From an uncultured Alphaproteobacteria bacterium (GTDB taxonomy: Bacteria; Pseudomonadota; Alphaproteobacteria; Puniceispirillales; Puniceispirillaceae): a stretch of DNA of 47,687 bases. The position numbers and the translations under genes were made by a program. The stretch spans positions 1 to 47,687 of the forward strand of contig CALEYP010000090.1 in assembly GCA_937924895.1 (NCBI GenBank). The letters are read 5' to 3'. Shown piece after piece: positions 1 through 8,000 of this stretch. Under the pieces are notes generated by a model. The model searched no databases. It saw nothing but the letters and a program-made list of their open reading frames with translations, and had not been told where the DNA came from. Each line of letters starts with the position of its first letter. Within the stretch, counting starts at the first letter, position 1.

Positions 1-1762
1 CGTCTGCAGTTAGGCTTGTATCATCAATATCAATGGTTGATAGAGCTTTACGGGCATCAAACTGCACTAGTACACCACCGGAATAGCCTGGCGCATTTTG
101 CATCGCATCAGCTGTGATGGTGATATTATCAGAGGCAACCAACTCTGCGGATGATAATAAACGGACCTCAGCATTGGCCTCTGCTGAGGGATTATCATAA
201 ACACCGCCCGGCGTGAATTCAGCATCAGCATCAAGGGTGATGTTTCCGCCACGCAAGGTCGCACCACTCAGCGTAATTGAGGCGTTATCTCTATCATCAG
301 CATCAAGTAAGATCGTGCCTGCTGAACCAGAGGCTGCCGACGCATCAATCTCTGCATTGGATTGCAGCTGAATAATCTTACCATCTAATGTGATATTACC
401 GGCATCATAACTGCCATCTGCCTTTGATGTCAGCAATGAGCCTGCGCCCATAGTGATGTTATCAGCATCGAGAATGATGGCGCCAGAATTACCCGTCGAC
501 GCGCCCGTTCTATGCGATGAGACATTTGATGGATTTGCGACGTGACGGCTAGATACAGTGATATTGTCATTAATGGTGATGGTATCATCAGCCAACAAGG
601 TCAAAGCACCCGCATTCCAGCTCGTCCCATTGCCAGAGCTACCGCCATTGCTGTCGGCGCTATCACGCAAAAGATCTGAACTAATTACAATATTTTCAGG
701 GTCAATCAGAATGGCACCTTGCGCACCATTCACCGCAGCGGCTGATAATTGACCACCAGCAAGCTCAACGGTTTGTTTCGCGGAAAATTCAACAAAACCA
801 CCATCACCACTTGTCCCACCATCGGCAGAGAGCCGCGCCCCATCTTGTAGCGTAGCGGTTTCATCTGCAAAGAGGATAATTGTGCCCCCATCTGATTGCG
901 CGCCTTGCCCATCAGCTGACAAATCTGCGCCATCAGCGACTGTAATATCGCCCTTTGCCCGCACATCGATGGTGCCTGCATCAGCACCAGCCGCTCCATC
1001 GGCACCTAGACGACCAGCCAGTTGAATATCATTACCAGCAGCAAGTGATAGTGAGGCTGTGACATTATCCATGTCAATCATCGCCCCGCCCATATTGACA
1101 AGGTTGCTGATAGAAACAACCGCTTGCTGGCCCGTTTCTACTTGTCCGCTTACTGCAATATCTTGCGATGCAAACTGTGCGCCACCTGTGGCATTCACTG
1201 TCCCACGGACAGAAATCAGACCTGTTGAGGAGAGAGGGACATCATTATCAAGTACTTTTGTGATTTGCGGGGCATTAATCATGCCATTGGCGCTAAACAT
1301 ATTCGCCATGAAATCTTGAGACGGCGCCTGAAGCGTTAGACGCCCCACATTCACCATCCCTGTCTCGCCCACAACCACCCCATGTGGATTTAGGAAATAG
1401 ACATCACCGCCAATTTTCCCATCCTTATAGGCGTTCAAATACCCATCAATCACAGATTGCTGGTCATGAACCATATTCATCAAGACATCTGCCCCATCAG
1501 GCACATAGAGGTTTACCTCATTACCCTGATAGACGTTAAAGATGGAAAATGAGTTCAAACCAGTATTGCCTAGGATGGTATTGGTATAAACATCCGTGAC
1601 GTTCTGGTTGATATTGAGCGTTGTATTTGTGCGGCCATCTAGGACGATTTGCGGGCCATTATTCTGAGCGGCCACAGCGAAAGGCGGAAACGCAAATTGC
1701 AGCATACCAGTTAGGTATGCTGCAACCTTAAAGCCTTTACTCTGTCGCCATTGCCTAATCAT
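1..1762 (-). CDS. Filamentous haemagglutinin-type exoprotein (TpsA), C-terminus beyond window
   Basis: The reading frame starts at an ATG at 1762, with a GAGGGG ribosome site just upstream, and stays open to base 1, giving about 587 residues of an incomplete protein. Residues 1 to about 31 form a long signal peptide (basic start, hydrophobic core, cleavage near FAVAA). A TPS/haemagglutination-activity domain follows, recognisable by LNINQNVTDVYTN and NPHGVVVGETGMVNVG. Beyond about residue 160 come beta-helix-like repeats rich in Gly, Asp and Ala, including DGGFVEFSAKQTVELAG and GAILIDPENIVIS, typical of large secreted exoproteins. The TPS domain reminds me of the leukotoxin-LktA-like filamentous adhesins, but that is from memory. 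It should be exported by the TpsB transporter encoded 0.5 kb upstream in the same operon and act at the cell surface or outside the cell. Whether it is an adhesin, a toxin or a contact-inhibition protein depends on the missing C-terminus. Confidence 0.9.
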   Translation of the reverse strand, partial: MIRQWRQSKGFKVAAYLTGMLQFAFPPFAVAAQNNGPQIVLDGRTNTTLNINQNVTDVYTNTILGNTGLNSFSIFNVYQGNEVNLYVPDGADVLMNMVHDQQSVIDGYLNAYKDGKIGGDVYFLNPHGVVVGETGMVNVGRLTLQAPSQDFMANMFSANGMINAPQITKVLDNDVPLSSTGLISVRGTVNATGGAQFASQDIAVSGQVETGQQAVVSISNLVNMGGAMIDMDNVTASLSLAAGNDIQLAGRLGADGAAGADAGTIDVRAKGDITVADGADLSADGQGAQSDGGTIILFADETATLQDGARLSADGGTSGDGGFVEFSAKQTVELAGGQLSAAAVNGAQGAILIDPENIVISSDLLRDSADSNGGSSGNGTSWNAGALTLLADDTITINDNITVSSRHVANPSNVSSHRTGASTGNSGAIILDADNITMGAGSLLTSKADGSYDAGNITLDGKIIQLQSNAEIDASAASGSAGTILLDADDRDNASITLSGATLRGGNITLDADAEFTPGGVYDNPSAEANAEVRLLSSAELVASDNITITADAMQNAPGYSGGVLVQFDARKALSTIDIDDTSLTAD

Positions 1763-1805
1763 AGGCCCCTCATCAGACGCAAATCACTATTCCTCACATG
1801 CTATC

Positions 1806-2150
1806 TTAGCCCCGATTTTCATCTGGGTCTGTGGCATCTTGTGGCTGCGCTAATGCCTGCAAGCATTGCACATTAATCAAATCAACGCGGCGCCCATCAT
1901 ATTGAATAAAGACGGTATTACACTCGTCATTCGCTGCCTTATTAATGATATCTGTGTAAATCTGCGCTGAGGCTTGTGTTGCCCCACGCTCTGCGCCTTG
2001 CTCTAGGCCTGACTGTACGCCAGTCTGGAAGCCGGATTGATAGACGGTGTTTGATAAGAATGACCAACCGATCAAAATGAAGGCGAGGAATGAGAGGACA
2101 AACCACCCAACAAGAAACACATTTAATAAATTGACACCTTCGCGAAACAT
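1806..2150 (-). CDS. Small single-pass membrane protein with a glycine-zipper helix, in the TPS operon
   Basis: This 114-residue protein is not recognised. The ATG at 2150 has a GGAG site seven bases upstream. Residues about 8-33 form one strong membrane segment. Straight after it, glycines recur at every fourth position (G40, G44, G48, G52, G56), a GxxxG ladder suggesting a tightly packed helix that oligomerises or contacts a partner. The C-terminal part has two cysteines (C77 and C96) that could form a disulphide if it faces the periplasm. It ends in a short acidic tail. The gene lies between tpsB and tpsA, 43 bases ahead of tpsA on the same strand, so it is probably co-transcribed and may assist exoprotein export or anchoring. 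That role is inferred from position only. The protein is clearly real: good ribosome site, clean topology, no overlap with its neighbours. Confidence 0.75.
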   Translation of the reverse strand: MFREGVNLLNVFLVGWFVLSFLAFILIGWSFLSNTVYQSGFQTGVQSGLEQGAERGATQASAQIYTDIINKAANDECNTVFIQYDGRRVDLINVQCLQALAQPQDATDPDENRG

Positions 2151-2270
2151 CAGCGAACTCCATTTATCTAAATAAATTAATACTTAATTACCATAATTTG
2201 ATTCTTTACAGCAAGAACTTATCCACAGGGCTCATACTCCCTTATCCTTTTGGCGACATCTTTTGTATAG
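2151..2270 (-). other. AT-rich spacer between tpsB and the small membrane protein gene; weak promoter candidate
   Basis: This 120-base gap is clearly richer in A and T than the flanking genes, especially 2160-2215. On the minus strand a TTGCTG-like hexamer followed about 17-18 bases later by TAATTA could be a weak secondary promoter for the small protein and tpsA. A perfect DnaA-box 9-mer (TTATCCACA) lies at 2219-2227 on the plus strand but is isolated. No terminator-type hairpin with a T-run was seen. Confidence 0.3.
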
Positions 2271-5087
2271 CTATTGGAGTCTAAAGCGTGCAGATAGCGA
2301 GAATTGGAACAATTCATCATCATAAAATTCCTTCTCATCTTCGTGAATTTCACCATCAAGAGGCTCCGCCCAATAGACGTCAAAGGTGAGGAGATTAAAG
2401 ATAGATGGGATCTGCAAACCAACCCCATAGCCAGACCAGTAATCACCGCGGCTGCGGACCTTATATTGTGTCTGTGCCATCATATGATCAGCAAAGACAT
2501 AAAGCTGTGCACTTGGCATGAAATCAGGCAGCGGCACCTCTTCCCAATTGGCCAAATCAGTGCGCAGCTCACCTGTTACAAAATAGCCTTGATAGCCTGA
2601 GGATTCAGCTGGTTGATAGGCACGCACAGAGGATGGGCCACCGACTGACAATATCTCTGATGGCATATTAATCATGTCACGCGCATTGGTATAAAGAATT
2701 TGCGAGCGGACATTTGCCGTCCATTTTTCATTGAGATATTGCGAGACTGTCGCTGTCGCATCAAATTTCTGCACCCATTTTTCACGCAGCGGAATTTCAG
2801 TGACCATGTTGATCACATGCCAAGCTGGCGCGAATGAGAAAGATGTTGTGCCATTATTGTAATTATAAGGCGTTGATAGGCTAAATTTCCGCATATGCGA
2901 TTTTGTCAGCATCAAACCAGTCACAGGCTGCACCAGATCACTCTTTGAGGCACCATAAGTGGTTGAGAGATAGACCGAATATTCATCTCCAAATAAGATA
3001 GGTGTTGAGTAGCTAGCTGACATAGACGTTGCCGAGCCGCGATAACCCACCGTCTCTTCTGAGCCTGCTACAATCTTCGTATCTGAGTTTGTGAGCGATA
3101 ATGATAGGTTCGACCCAGCGCGATCAAGCGGGGCAGAAAAACTAAATGACTGGCTTGTTGACCCCTTCGCATCCGAATAGGACAAGGCTGTTTCATCATC
3201 AATGCCGAAGGTATTATTGATGGTCAGTGAAATCGCATTATTGCGCCAATCAGATGTCTTATTCGCGTAATTATCAACCGATATTGTCGGCAATTCGATG
3301 GTATCAGGCTCTGCGACATCGACAAAAATATCGGTTTCACCAAATTCTTCACCAGGCGCCAACTCTGTTGCAAGGTTACTTTTGTTCGATAGATTATAAG
3401 TTCTGATTGACCGCTCTAATTGCGCGAGCGAGATGTAACCACCTTCATCAGCCGCTAGATGATCACGGATAAATTGCTCATCAAGACGGCGGATATTCTC
3501 AACGATAATTTTACCAACTTTTGCTTCAACCAATTGGATAGTGACCACCCCATCAGTAACCGTTTGCTCTGGCAATAGGGCACGCGATAACTCAAAGCCT
3601 GCATCAAGATACAGCGCATTCACCTCGTCAAGAATAGCCTTGATAGCCTCTAAGGTAATCGGCAGGCCAAGCACTTGTTTTTCAACACGTTTTAGCTGGA
3701 ATTCTGGCAAAATCGCAGTTGAGGTAAAGGTCAGGCCTGTGAAAGTATCGGGTGAATCTGCGGCAATAAAGAACCCGTCTGTCAGGGCTGTCGCTGGCAT
3801 CATAATATCCGCTGGCGCTACCTTATCTTCCACAGCTGCCACATCATCTTCAGTAATGATAATGGCAGGCGCATCATCCACCTCATCTGCTTCAACGCGG
3901 TCAGCGTCAGCGATCACTTCACCAACCTTATCTGCTAGTGCTTCAGCTGCTTTCACATCGGCGTCATCAGCTGGGATAGCGGGACGTGGCACAGGGAACA
4001 CATCTTCCACCTTGCCCTCTTGTTGCGCGCTTGTGATGGCATCTTCCAATGCAGCGCTGTCAAAGGTGCTATCAGCATCTTTCTTGGCAATATTATCAAC
4101 CACCTCTTGCGAAGCGATGACAGGCTTTGCCGCAATATTATCTGCTAGAGTTGCCGATCGCGCTGCGCCTATTTGCCCATCAGCTGATCGCGGGACAACG
4201 CGGACCGAAATTTGCGCCCCAATATCAGCGGCACCTGTCTCATATTGCGGACCATCCGCCCCTTCGATCACAAGATTATCACGCAGCCAGATGAAACTTG
4301 TTCCAGCTTCGAGGTCACCCTCATTTTCATCTTTGAATTGATAACGCGCCGTCAGCGTTTCCCCTGTCTCTGCAACACCAACAATTTGCAAATCAAGAAT
4401 TTCAGGCGGATAATTGGCAGCCAATACCTGTTGTGGCAAAGCGGCAAGGCGCGCATCTTGGCTACCTGGCTTACCATCAACATAAACAAGCTGGACCGTG
4501 ATAAAAGCACCAACATCTTCCCGACGCAAACGATAGCGGCTCTTATTCTCGCCAGCGATTAACGCACCATCGCGCAGCCACCGCATTTCAAGACGCCCAC
4601 CATTTCTGCTGTAATTCGTCTCATTAACAGAATAGCGCGCGACAAGTTCAACATCTTCTCGTGCCTCACCCACCACTTCTAGAGATGTAATGACTTCACC
4701 TTTAGGCTGTGCCAGTGGCAATAGCGAGCTGAAATCTTGGCTGCTGCTGTCTTGGGCAGTTGTAAGCCTGACCGTGATGATGCTCGGATTTTGCTCAGGT
4801 AAAATCTGAACTTGGCGCAAAGGGATATCTTGCGACAATAATGCTCTGCCAACATCATCGCTCAAGCGGTTCAACAGCGCTGGCGTGCGACACCCTGTTT
4901 CAATCACACCTGCTAAGGCAGATTGTTGCGCTTCATCCCAGCCAAAATTGTAGATGACTTGGATATGTGTCGGCACAATGTCACAAGTTTGCGCGAAAGA
5001 TGGCTGCGAGATCGCTGTGAGTGCTGTCAGCGCAAACCCAGAAGACGCCAATGTTAAGAGTCTGTTTTTACGAGGTTTTTTAATCAA
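2271..5087 (-). CDS. Two-partner secretion outer-membrane transporter (TpsB, ShlB/FhaC family) with extended N-terminus
   Basis: This 938-residue protein should translocate the neighbouring TpsA across the outer membrane. The start is a TTG at 5087: an in-frame stop lies 21 bases upstream and no other start fits the basic signal peptide (cleavage near residue 32, SFAQ). Residues 33-110 form a small domain with two cysteines (C35, C66). Residues about 131-222 and 226-315 are two Ig-like repeats of the W-LRD-(9-13)-Y-(5)-D-G/I pattern. Residues 316-435 form an acidic Ala/Asp/Glu-rich linker. Two POTRA-type domains follow (about 450-525 and 526-593), the first with the family motif VTDGVVTIQLVEAKVGKI. 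Residues 600-938 form the 16-strand barrel with the loop-6 motif as VRAY (821-824) where most members have VRGY/F. Usual TpsB proteins are about 550-600 residues, so roughly 400 N-terminal residues are extra. It is first in the operon with the small membrane protein and tpsA. Confidence 0.93.
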   Translation of the reverse strand: MIKKPRKNRLLTLASSGFALTALTAISQPSFAQTCDIVPTHIQVIYNFGWDEAQQSALAGVIETGCRTPALLNRLSDDVGRALLSQDIPLRQVQILPEQNPSIITVRLTTAQDSSSQDFSSLLPLAQPKGEVITSLEVVGEAREDVELVARYSVNETNYSRNGGRLEMRWLRDGALIAGENKSRYRLRREDVGAFITVQLVYVDGKPGSQDARLAALPQQVLAANYPPEILDLQIVGVAETGETLTARYQFKDENEGDLEAGTSFIWLRDNLVIEGADGPQYETGAADIGAQISVRVVPRSADGQIGAARSATLADNIAAKPVIASQEVVDNIAKKDADSTFDSAALEDAITSAQQEGKVEDVFPVPRPAIPADDADVKAAEALADKVGEVIADADRVEADEVDDAPAIIITEDDVAAVEDKVAPADIMMPATALTDGFFIAADSPDTFTGLTFTSTAILPEFQLKRVEKQVLGLPITLEAIKAILDEVNALYLDAGFELSRALLPEQTVTDGVVTIQLVEAKVGKIIVENIRRLDEQFIRDHLAADEGGYISLAQLERSIRTYNLSNKSNLATELAPGEEFGETDIFVDVAEPDTIELPTISVDNYANKTSDWRNNAISLTINNTFGIDDETALSYSDAKGSTSQSFSFSAPLDRAGSNLSLSLTNSDTKIVAGSEETVGYRGSATSMSASYSTPILFGDEYSVYLSTTYGASKSDLVQPVTGLMLTKSHMRKFSLSTPYNYNNGTTSFSFAPAWHVINMVTEIPLREKWVQKFDATATVSQYLNEKWTANVRSQILYTNARDMINMPSEILSVGGPSSVRAYQPAESSGYQGYFVTGELRTDLANWEEVPLPDFMPSAQLYVFADHMMAQTQYKVRSRGDYWSGYGVGLQIPSIFNLLTFDVYWAEPLDGEIHEDEKEFYDDELFQFSLSARFRLQ

Positions 5088-5218
5088 AACGAGCTCTGCA
5101 CCACATGATTACCGAACAATAGTCTTCGCAAAAGCTGCCAAAAAACTAGACTATGTATTAGTTTATGCTAAAAATTCAGATATTAAGCAAGAATCTTAAT
5201 CGCAATTCAGAGGCAAGC

Positions 5219-6103
5219 GTGGCCGATATCACAACAGACACAGGACAGGATCAAGAGGCACAGCCTCTATCATATGAGGCACGCGCCGCCTGTCCCCATT
5301 GTGGCGAGGTTGGTGAATTTGATTTACCAGCGCAAGAAGGCCTATTTGCCATTGCTTGTTTTAGCTGCGAGGAAGTCTATGAAATTGATGGGGCAAAAGC
5401 TGTCGCTGATGCCATTGCCGCGCGCGAAGCAGAGGCGCTAGCCCAAGAGAATGCCTTGTTAGAGGCAGAAGAGGCAGATGACGCCCTCATCATTGATGAA
5501 TTTGCCGCCTCTCACGAAGGTGAGGCAATCGATGAGAATTTCATCACATGTGTTGATTGTGGCGGTCAAATAGACATCTCAAACCTCGACAGCCTTGATG
5601 ATGGCATTATGCCTGACTGTCCAAATTGCACCAGCGCACCATCCTTTGCCCGCCAACCTCGCCCAGAGAGTCGCGGCGCCAAAGCGGGCATTATTATGGT
5701 ATCAATCATGTCATTGGCACTTGTATTGGCGGCAGGGCTTGTCGCGGCAGGGCTATATGTAGTGACACTCAAAGGTGATAGTGACGCAGCGCGCTTTATT
5801 GAGGCAAACATCCTTCAAATTAAGCCAGCGAGCTTTACCATCGACTCTGCCGCCTATGAGGTATCGGAATCTGATCTAGGCACATCCTTACTCGTCACCA
5901 TTAACGTCACCAACCAGGGCGGCAGTGAAGGCACGCCGAATGCGATGCTTGTTATGTTGACAGATACAGCAGGCAAGACGTTGGTGTCCTGGCCGCTTGA
6001 TGCGTCTGGCCAAATAATTACACCTGGCCAAACGGCTCAGCTCTATACACGATTATTTGAGCCGCCAGAAGGTTTTGCCAATATCAAAGTGGCCATGCGC
6101 TAG
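5219..6103 (+). CDS. Zinc-ribbon membrane protein, DUF3426-like C-terminal domain
   Basis: I prefer the GTG at 5219, which has AGAGG seven bases upstream. An in-frame ATG at 5165 would add 18 residues but has no visible ribosome site. Numbered from that upstream ATG, the protein has a first zinc ribbon C43-x2-C46 / C65-x2-C68, resembling the MJ0042-type finger. An acidic Ala/Glu-rich stretch (about 78-120) and a second four-cysteine knuckle follow (C129-x2-C132 / C152-x2-C155). One membrane segment lies at about 175-200, and a C-terminal beta-rich domain at about 215-312. Similar single-pass zinc-finger proteins occur widely in Alphaproteobacteria without a settled function. The first ribbon would lie in the cytoplasm and the C-terminal domain in the periplasm. 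It is divergent from tpsB with about 130 bases between starts, so the two could share a control region. The doubled ribbon is slightly unusual. Confidence 0.75.
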   Translation: MADITTDTGQDQEAQPLSYEARAACPHCGEVGEFDLPAQEGLFAIACFSCEEVYEIDGAKAVADAIAAREAEALAQENALLEAEEADDALIIDEFAASHEGEAIDENFITCVDCGGQIDISNLDSLDDGIMPDCPNCTSAPSFARQPRPESRGAKAGIIMVSIMSLALVLAAGLVAAGLYVVTLKGDSDAARFIEANILQIKPASFTIDSAAYEVSESDLGTSLLVTINVTNQGGSEGTPNAMLVMLTDTAGKTLVSWPLDASGQIITPGQTAQLYTRLFEPPEGFANIKVAMR

Positions 6104-6115
6104 CCCTTATTTTCA

Positions 6116-6964
6116 CTATTTTGCACAATAAAGCGGGTTGCAGCTAAGCGCCTCTTGCCACTTAGCTGTGCCGCGTAACGCCATGATATCAGCCGCTTGT
6201 TGCCGCAATCTCGTCTCACGCAGCGCATCTGGCGGGTGAGTGGTGGTGAACAGGTTGAATTTTGGGCTTTGCCGAATACCAGCTAATGTCTCCCAAATTT
6301 CTGCTGCCTTGCGCCCATCATAGCCTGCCAAGGTCGCATAAAGCAGGCCTATCATATCGGCCTCATATTCTGCTTCAATCGAATAAAACCCTGATAGCCG
6401 CGCTTCTTGGCTGTGGTTATGGTCTAAATTGACAACATCTCGGCTCACTTGTTCCACAGCATGACCGGCCGCGATATGCGCGATTTCATGCCCTACGATC
6501 ATCGCTAAGCCATCATCTGATAAGCTGCGAGTCAGCCCGGTATAGAACACCACTTCCAAGCCGCCTAAGGTATAGGCTTGAAACACATCTTTTTCGATCA
6601 AGACGGGGCGCAACGCCATCTGTGCCAAATGAGACCGTTGATGCACTTTGGTGAAGATCTCTTGCAAACGCGTCATTTCTGTTTCATCGGGACCGATCAG
6701 GCGGTGACCGCGAATATCATAATTATGAAGCGCAATAGCGAGCTGTGTCTTTGCCAACTCATTTTGAGTCATCTGATCTCGCAAATGCAGCACGCGCTCA
6801 GCGGTAATACGATCTTGGGTCCGTGGCACAGCCTCAGCCGCGCGAACAGGGCTTGGCGCGACACCAACAGGCTCAATTTTAATCTGAGACCCACAAGCAG
6901 CCATGCTGCTTGCCACAATCGCCAGCATCAGCGCTCTCATGGCATTATTCGTTATTTGCTTCAT
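6116..6964 (-). CDS. M48 family metalloprotease, probable lipoprotein
   Basis: This 282-residue protein is a zinc metalloprotease of the M48 (Ste24/BepA/LoiP) group, expected to act in periplasmic or outer-membrane protein quality control. The active-site HEIAH motif is at 159-163. The third zinc ligand should be in the EYEAD motif (E201), and the family THPP motif is at 242-245. The N-terminus has a hydrophobic signal ending in SMAAC (C24), a lipobox with Met instead of Leu at the -3 position, so lipidation is likely but not certain. There are no extra membrane segments and no TPR domain, unlike full-length BepA. It lies 39 bases downstream of the dehydrogenase gene on the same strand and may be co-transcribed, although the functions are not obviously linked. 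The zinc-ribbon gene converges on it with a 12-base gap. Confidence 0.87.
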   Translation of the reverse strand: MKQITNNAMRALMLAIVASSMAACGSQIKIEPVGVAPSPVRAAEAVPRTQDRITAERVLHLRDQMTQNELAKTQLAIALHNYDIRGHRLIGPDETEMTRLQEIFTKVHQRSHLAQMALRPVLIEKDVFQAYTLGGLEVVFYTGLTRSLSDDGLAMIVGHEIAHIAAGHAVEQVSRDVVNLDHNHSQEARLSGFYSIEAEYEADMIGLLYATLAGYDGRKAAEIWETLAGIRQSPKFNLFTTTHPPDALRETRLRQQAADIMALRGTAKWQEALSCNPLYCAK

Positions 6965-7003
6965 CTAGCGATCACGCCCCTTGATGCTGTGGAACCGTCT
7001 GTC

Positions 7004-7963
7004 CTATTTGCCGGTTGGCACCACTTCATAGCCTGGCTCTTCTGGTTCGTCATCCAGAATTTCAGCGGGGAAGCCTGGCGCGGCGACACGGATCCCAGCT
7101 GGCTCTTCAACGCGGCGGATGATATTAGGCGACAACTCACGCGGGCCATACTCTGCAATCGCTTCTTTGAATAAGCGGACAAGTAAGGGTGATAATTCTA
7201 GCTTTAAGCCGGCGCGGCGGGCCACCTCATCAAATAGACCCACATCTTTTAGCACCAAATCCATGGTGAAATTAATGTCGCGGCTCCCATTCAGAATCAC
7301 TTGCGACTCTGTTTCATGAACAAAGCTGTTACCGGAAGAAATTTTAATTGCCTCAAATGCAATATTCATATCCATGCCCGCAGCCTGACAAGTGGTAAGC
7401 GCCTCTGAGACAGAGACCAGATTTGCCGTCGCAAGGTAATTGGTGACTACTTTTAAAACCGAGGCAGACCCCAGAGGCCCTGTATGGAGAACGCGGCGTC
7501 CCATCTTTGTTAAGAATGGCAGCATCTCATCAAATACTTCACGCTCACAGCCAGCAAAAATCGCAATATTACCAGTCGCAGCACGGTGACAACCACCTGA
7601 CACAGGGCAGTCAATCGCATGGCCTTGCTTCTCAGCCACCAAGGCACCAAGCCGCGTGACCTCTGCCTCATCTGTGGTGCTCATCTCGGCCCAAATCATC
7701 CCGGGTCGCATACCAGCCAGAATGCCATCATCAGCTTCCATCACCGCTGCAGAAATAGCCGGCGATGGCAAACAGGTGATGATGATGTCACATTGTGCGG
7801 CCATCTCTTTTGGGCTATCTGCCCATTTGGCGCCCTGGTCGAGGAGTGGCTGCGCCGCGGCTTTGTCCAAATCACGGATGGTCAAATCCACCTTATTGCG
7901 CAAAAGCGTACCAGCTAATTTAGCACCAACATTCCCCAGACCAATAAATCCAACCGCTGTCAT
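7004..7963 (-). CDS. NAD-binding beta-hydroxyacid dehydrogenase (3-hydroxyisobutyrate dehydrogenase family)
   Basis: This 319-residue cytosolic enzyme oxidises a 3-hydroxy acid with NAD(P). The N-terminal Rossmann fold has GFIGLGNVG (residues 5-13). The substrate-binding signature DCPVSGGCHRAATG sits at about 118-131. The catalytic lysine is K171 in GSASVLKVVTN, with N175 nearby. The C-terminal helical domain (about 165-285) is followed by a 30-residue Pro/Glu-rich tail that most members lack. Substrate specificity within the family (3-hydroxyisobutyrate, tartronate semialdehyde, 6-phosphogluconate-like) cannot be read with certainty. The start ATG at 7963 has a GGGAG site. It follows pyruvate kinase by 37 bases on the same strand, so central carbon metabolism is a reasonable setting. 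Confidence 0.85.
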   Translation of the reverse strand: MTAVGFIGLGNVGAKLAGTLLRNKVDLTIRDLDKAAAQPLLDQGAKWADSPKEMAAQCDIIITCLPSPAISAAVMEADDGILAGMRPGMIWAEMSTTDEAEVTRLGALVAEKQGHAIDCPVSGGCHRAATGNIAIFAGCEREVFDEMLPFLTKMGRRVLHTGPLGSASVLKVVTNYLATANLVSVSEALTTCQAAGMDMNIAFEAIKISSGNSFVHETESQVILNGSRDINFTMDLVLKDVGLFDEVARRAGLKLELSPLLVRLFKEAIAEYGPRELSPNIIRRVEEPAGIRVAAPGFPAEILDDEPEEPGYEVVPTGK

Positions 7964-8000
7964 CTTAATACTCCCTCACAGATTTAGCGCCTATGTCCGA

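Noticed and set aside
1..1762. Repetitive stretches within tpsA considered as DNA repeats or CRISPR-like array
   Set aside because: Repeat units are similar only at the protein level (beta-helix turns such as ITLDAD and ADGGT) and vary in spacing and bases, as expected in filamentous exoproteins.
1942..2163. 73-codon frame on the minus strand beginning just upstream of the 114-residue membrane protein
   Set aside because: It overlaps the small membrane protein almost entirely in another frame. The 114-residue frame has the better ribosome site, a membrane segment and a regular glycine pattern.
2219..2227. Perfect DnaA box TTATCCACA near tpsB, with a second copy around 12757 inside livH
   Set aside because: Two isolated 9-mers far apart, with no cluster, no adjacent AT-rich unwinding region of origin type and no dnaA gene. 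They are expected by chance or as scattered sites.
3541..4341. 266-codon open frame antisense to tpsB
   Set aside because: Low-complexity Ser/Ala/Thr-rich product lying wholly inside a clear TpsB gene. It follows from the codon use of the Ala/Asp/Glu-rich linker and Ig-like region on the other strand.
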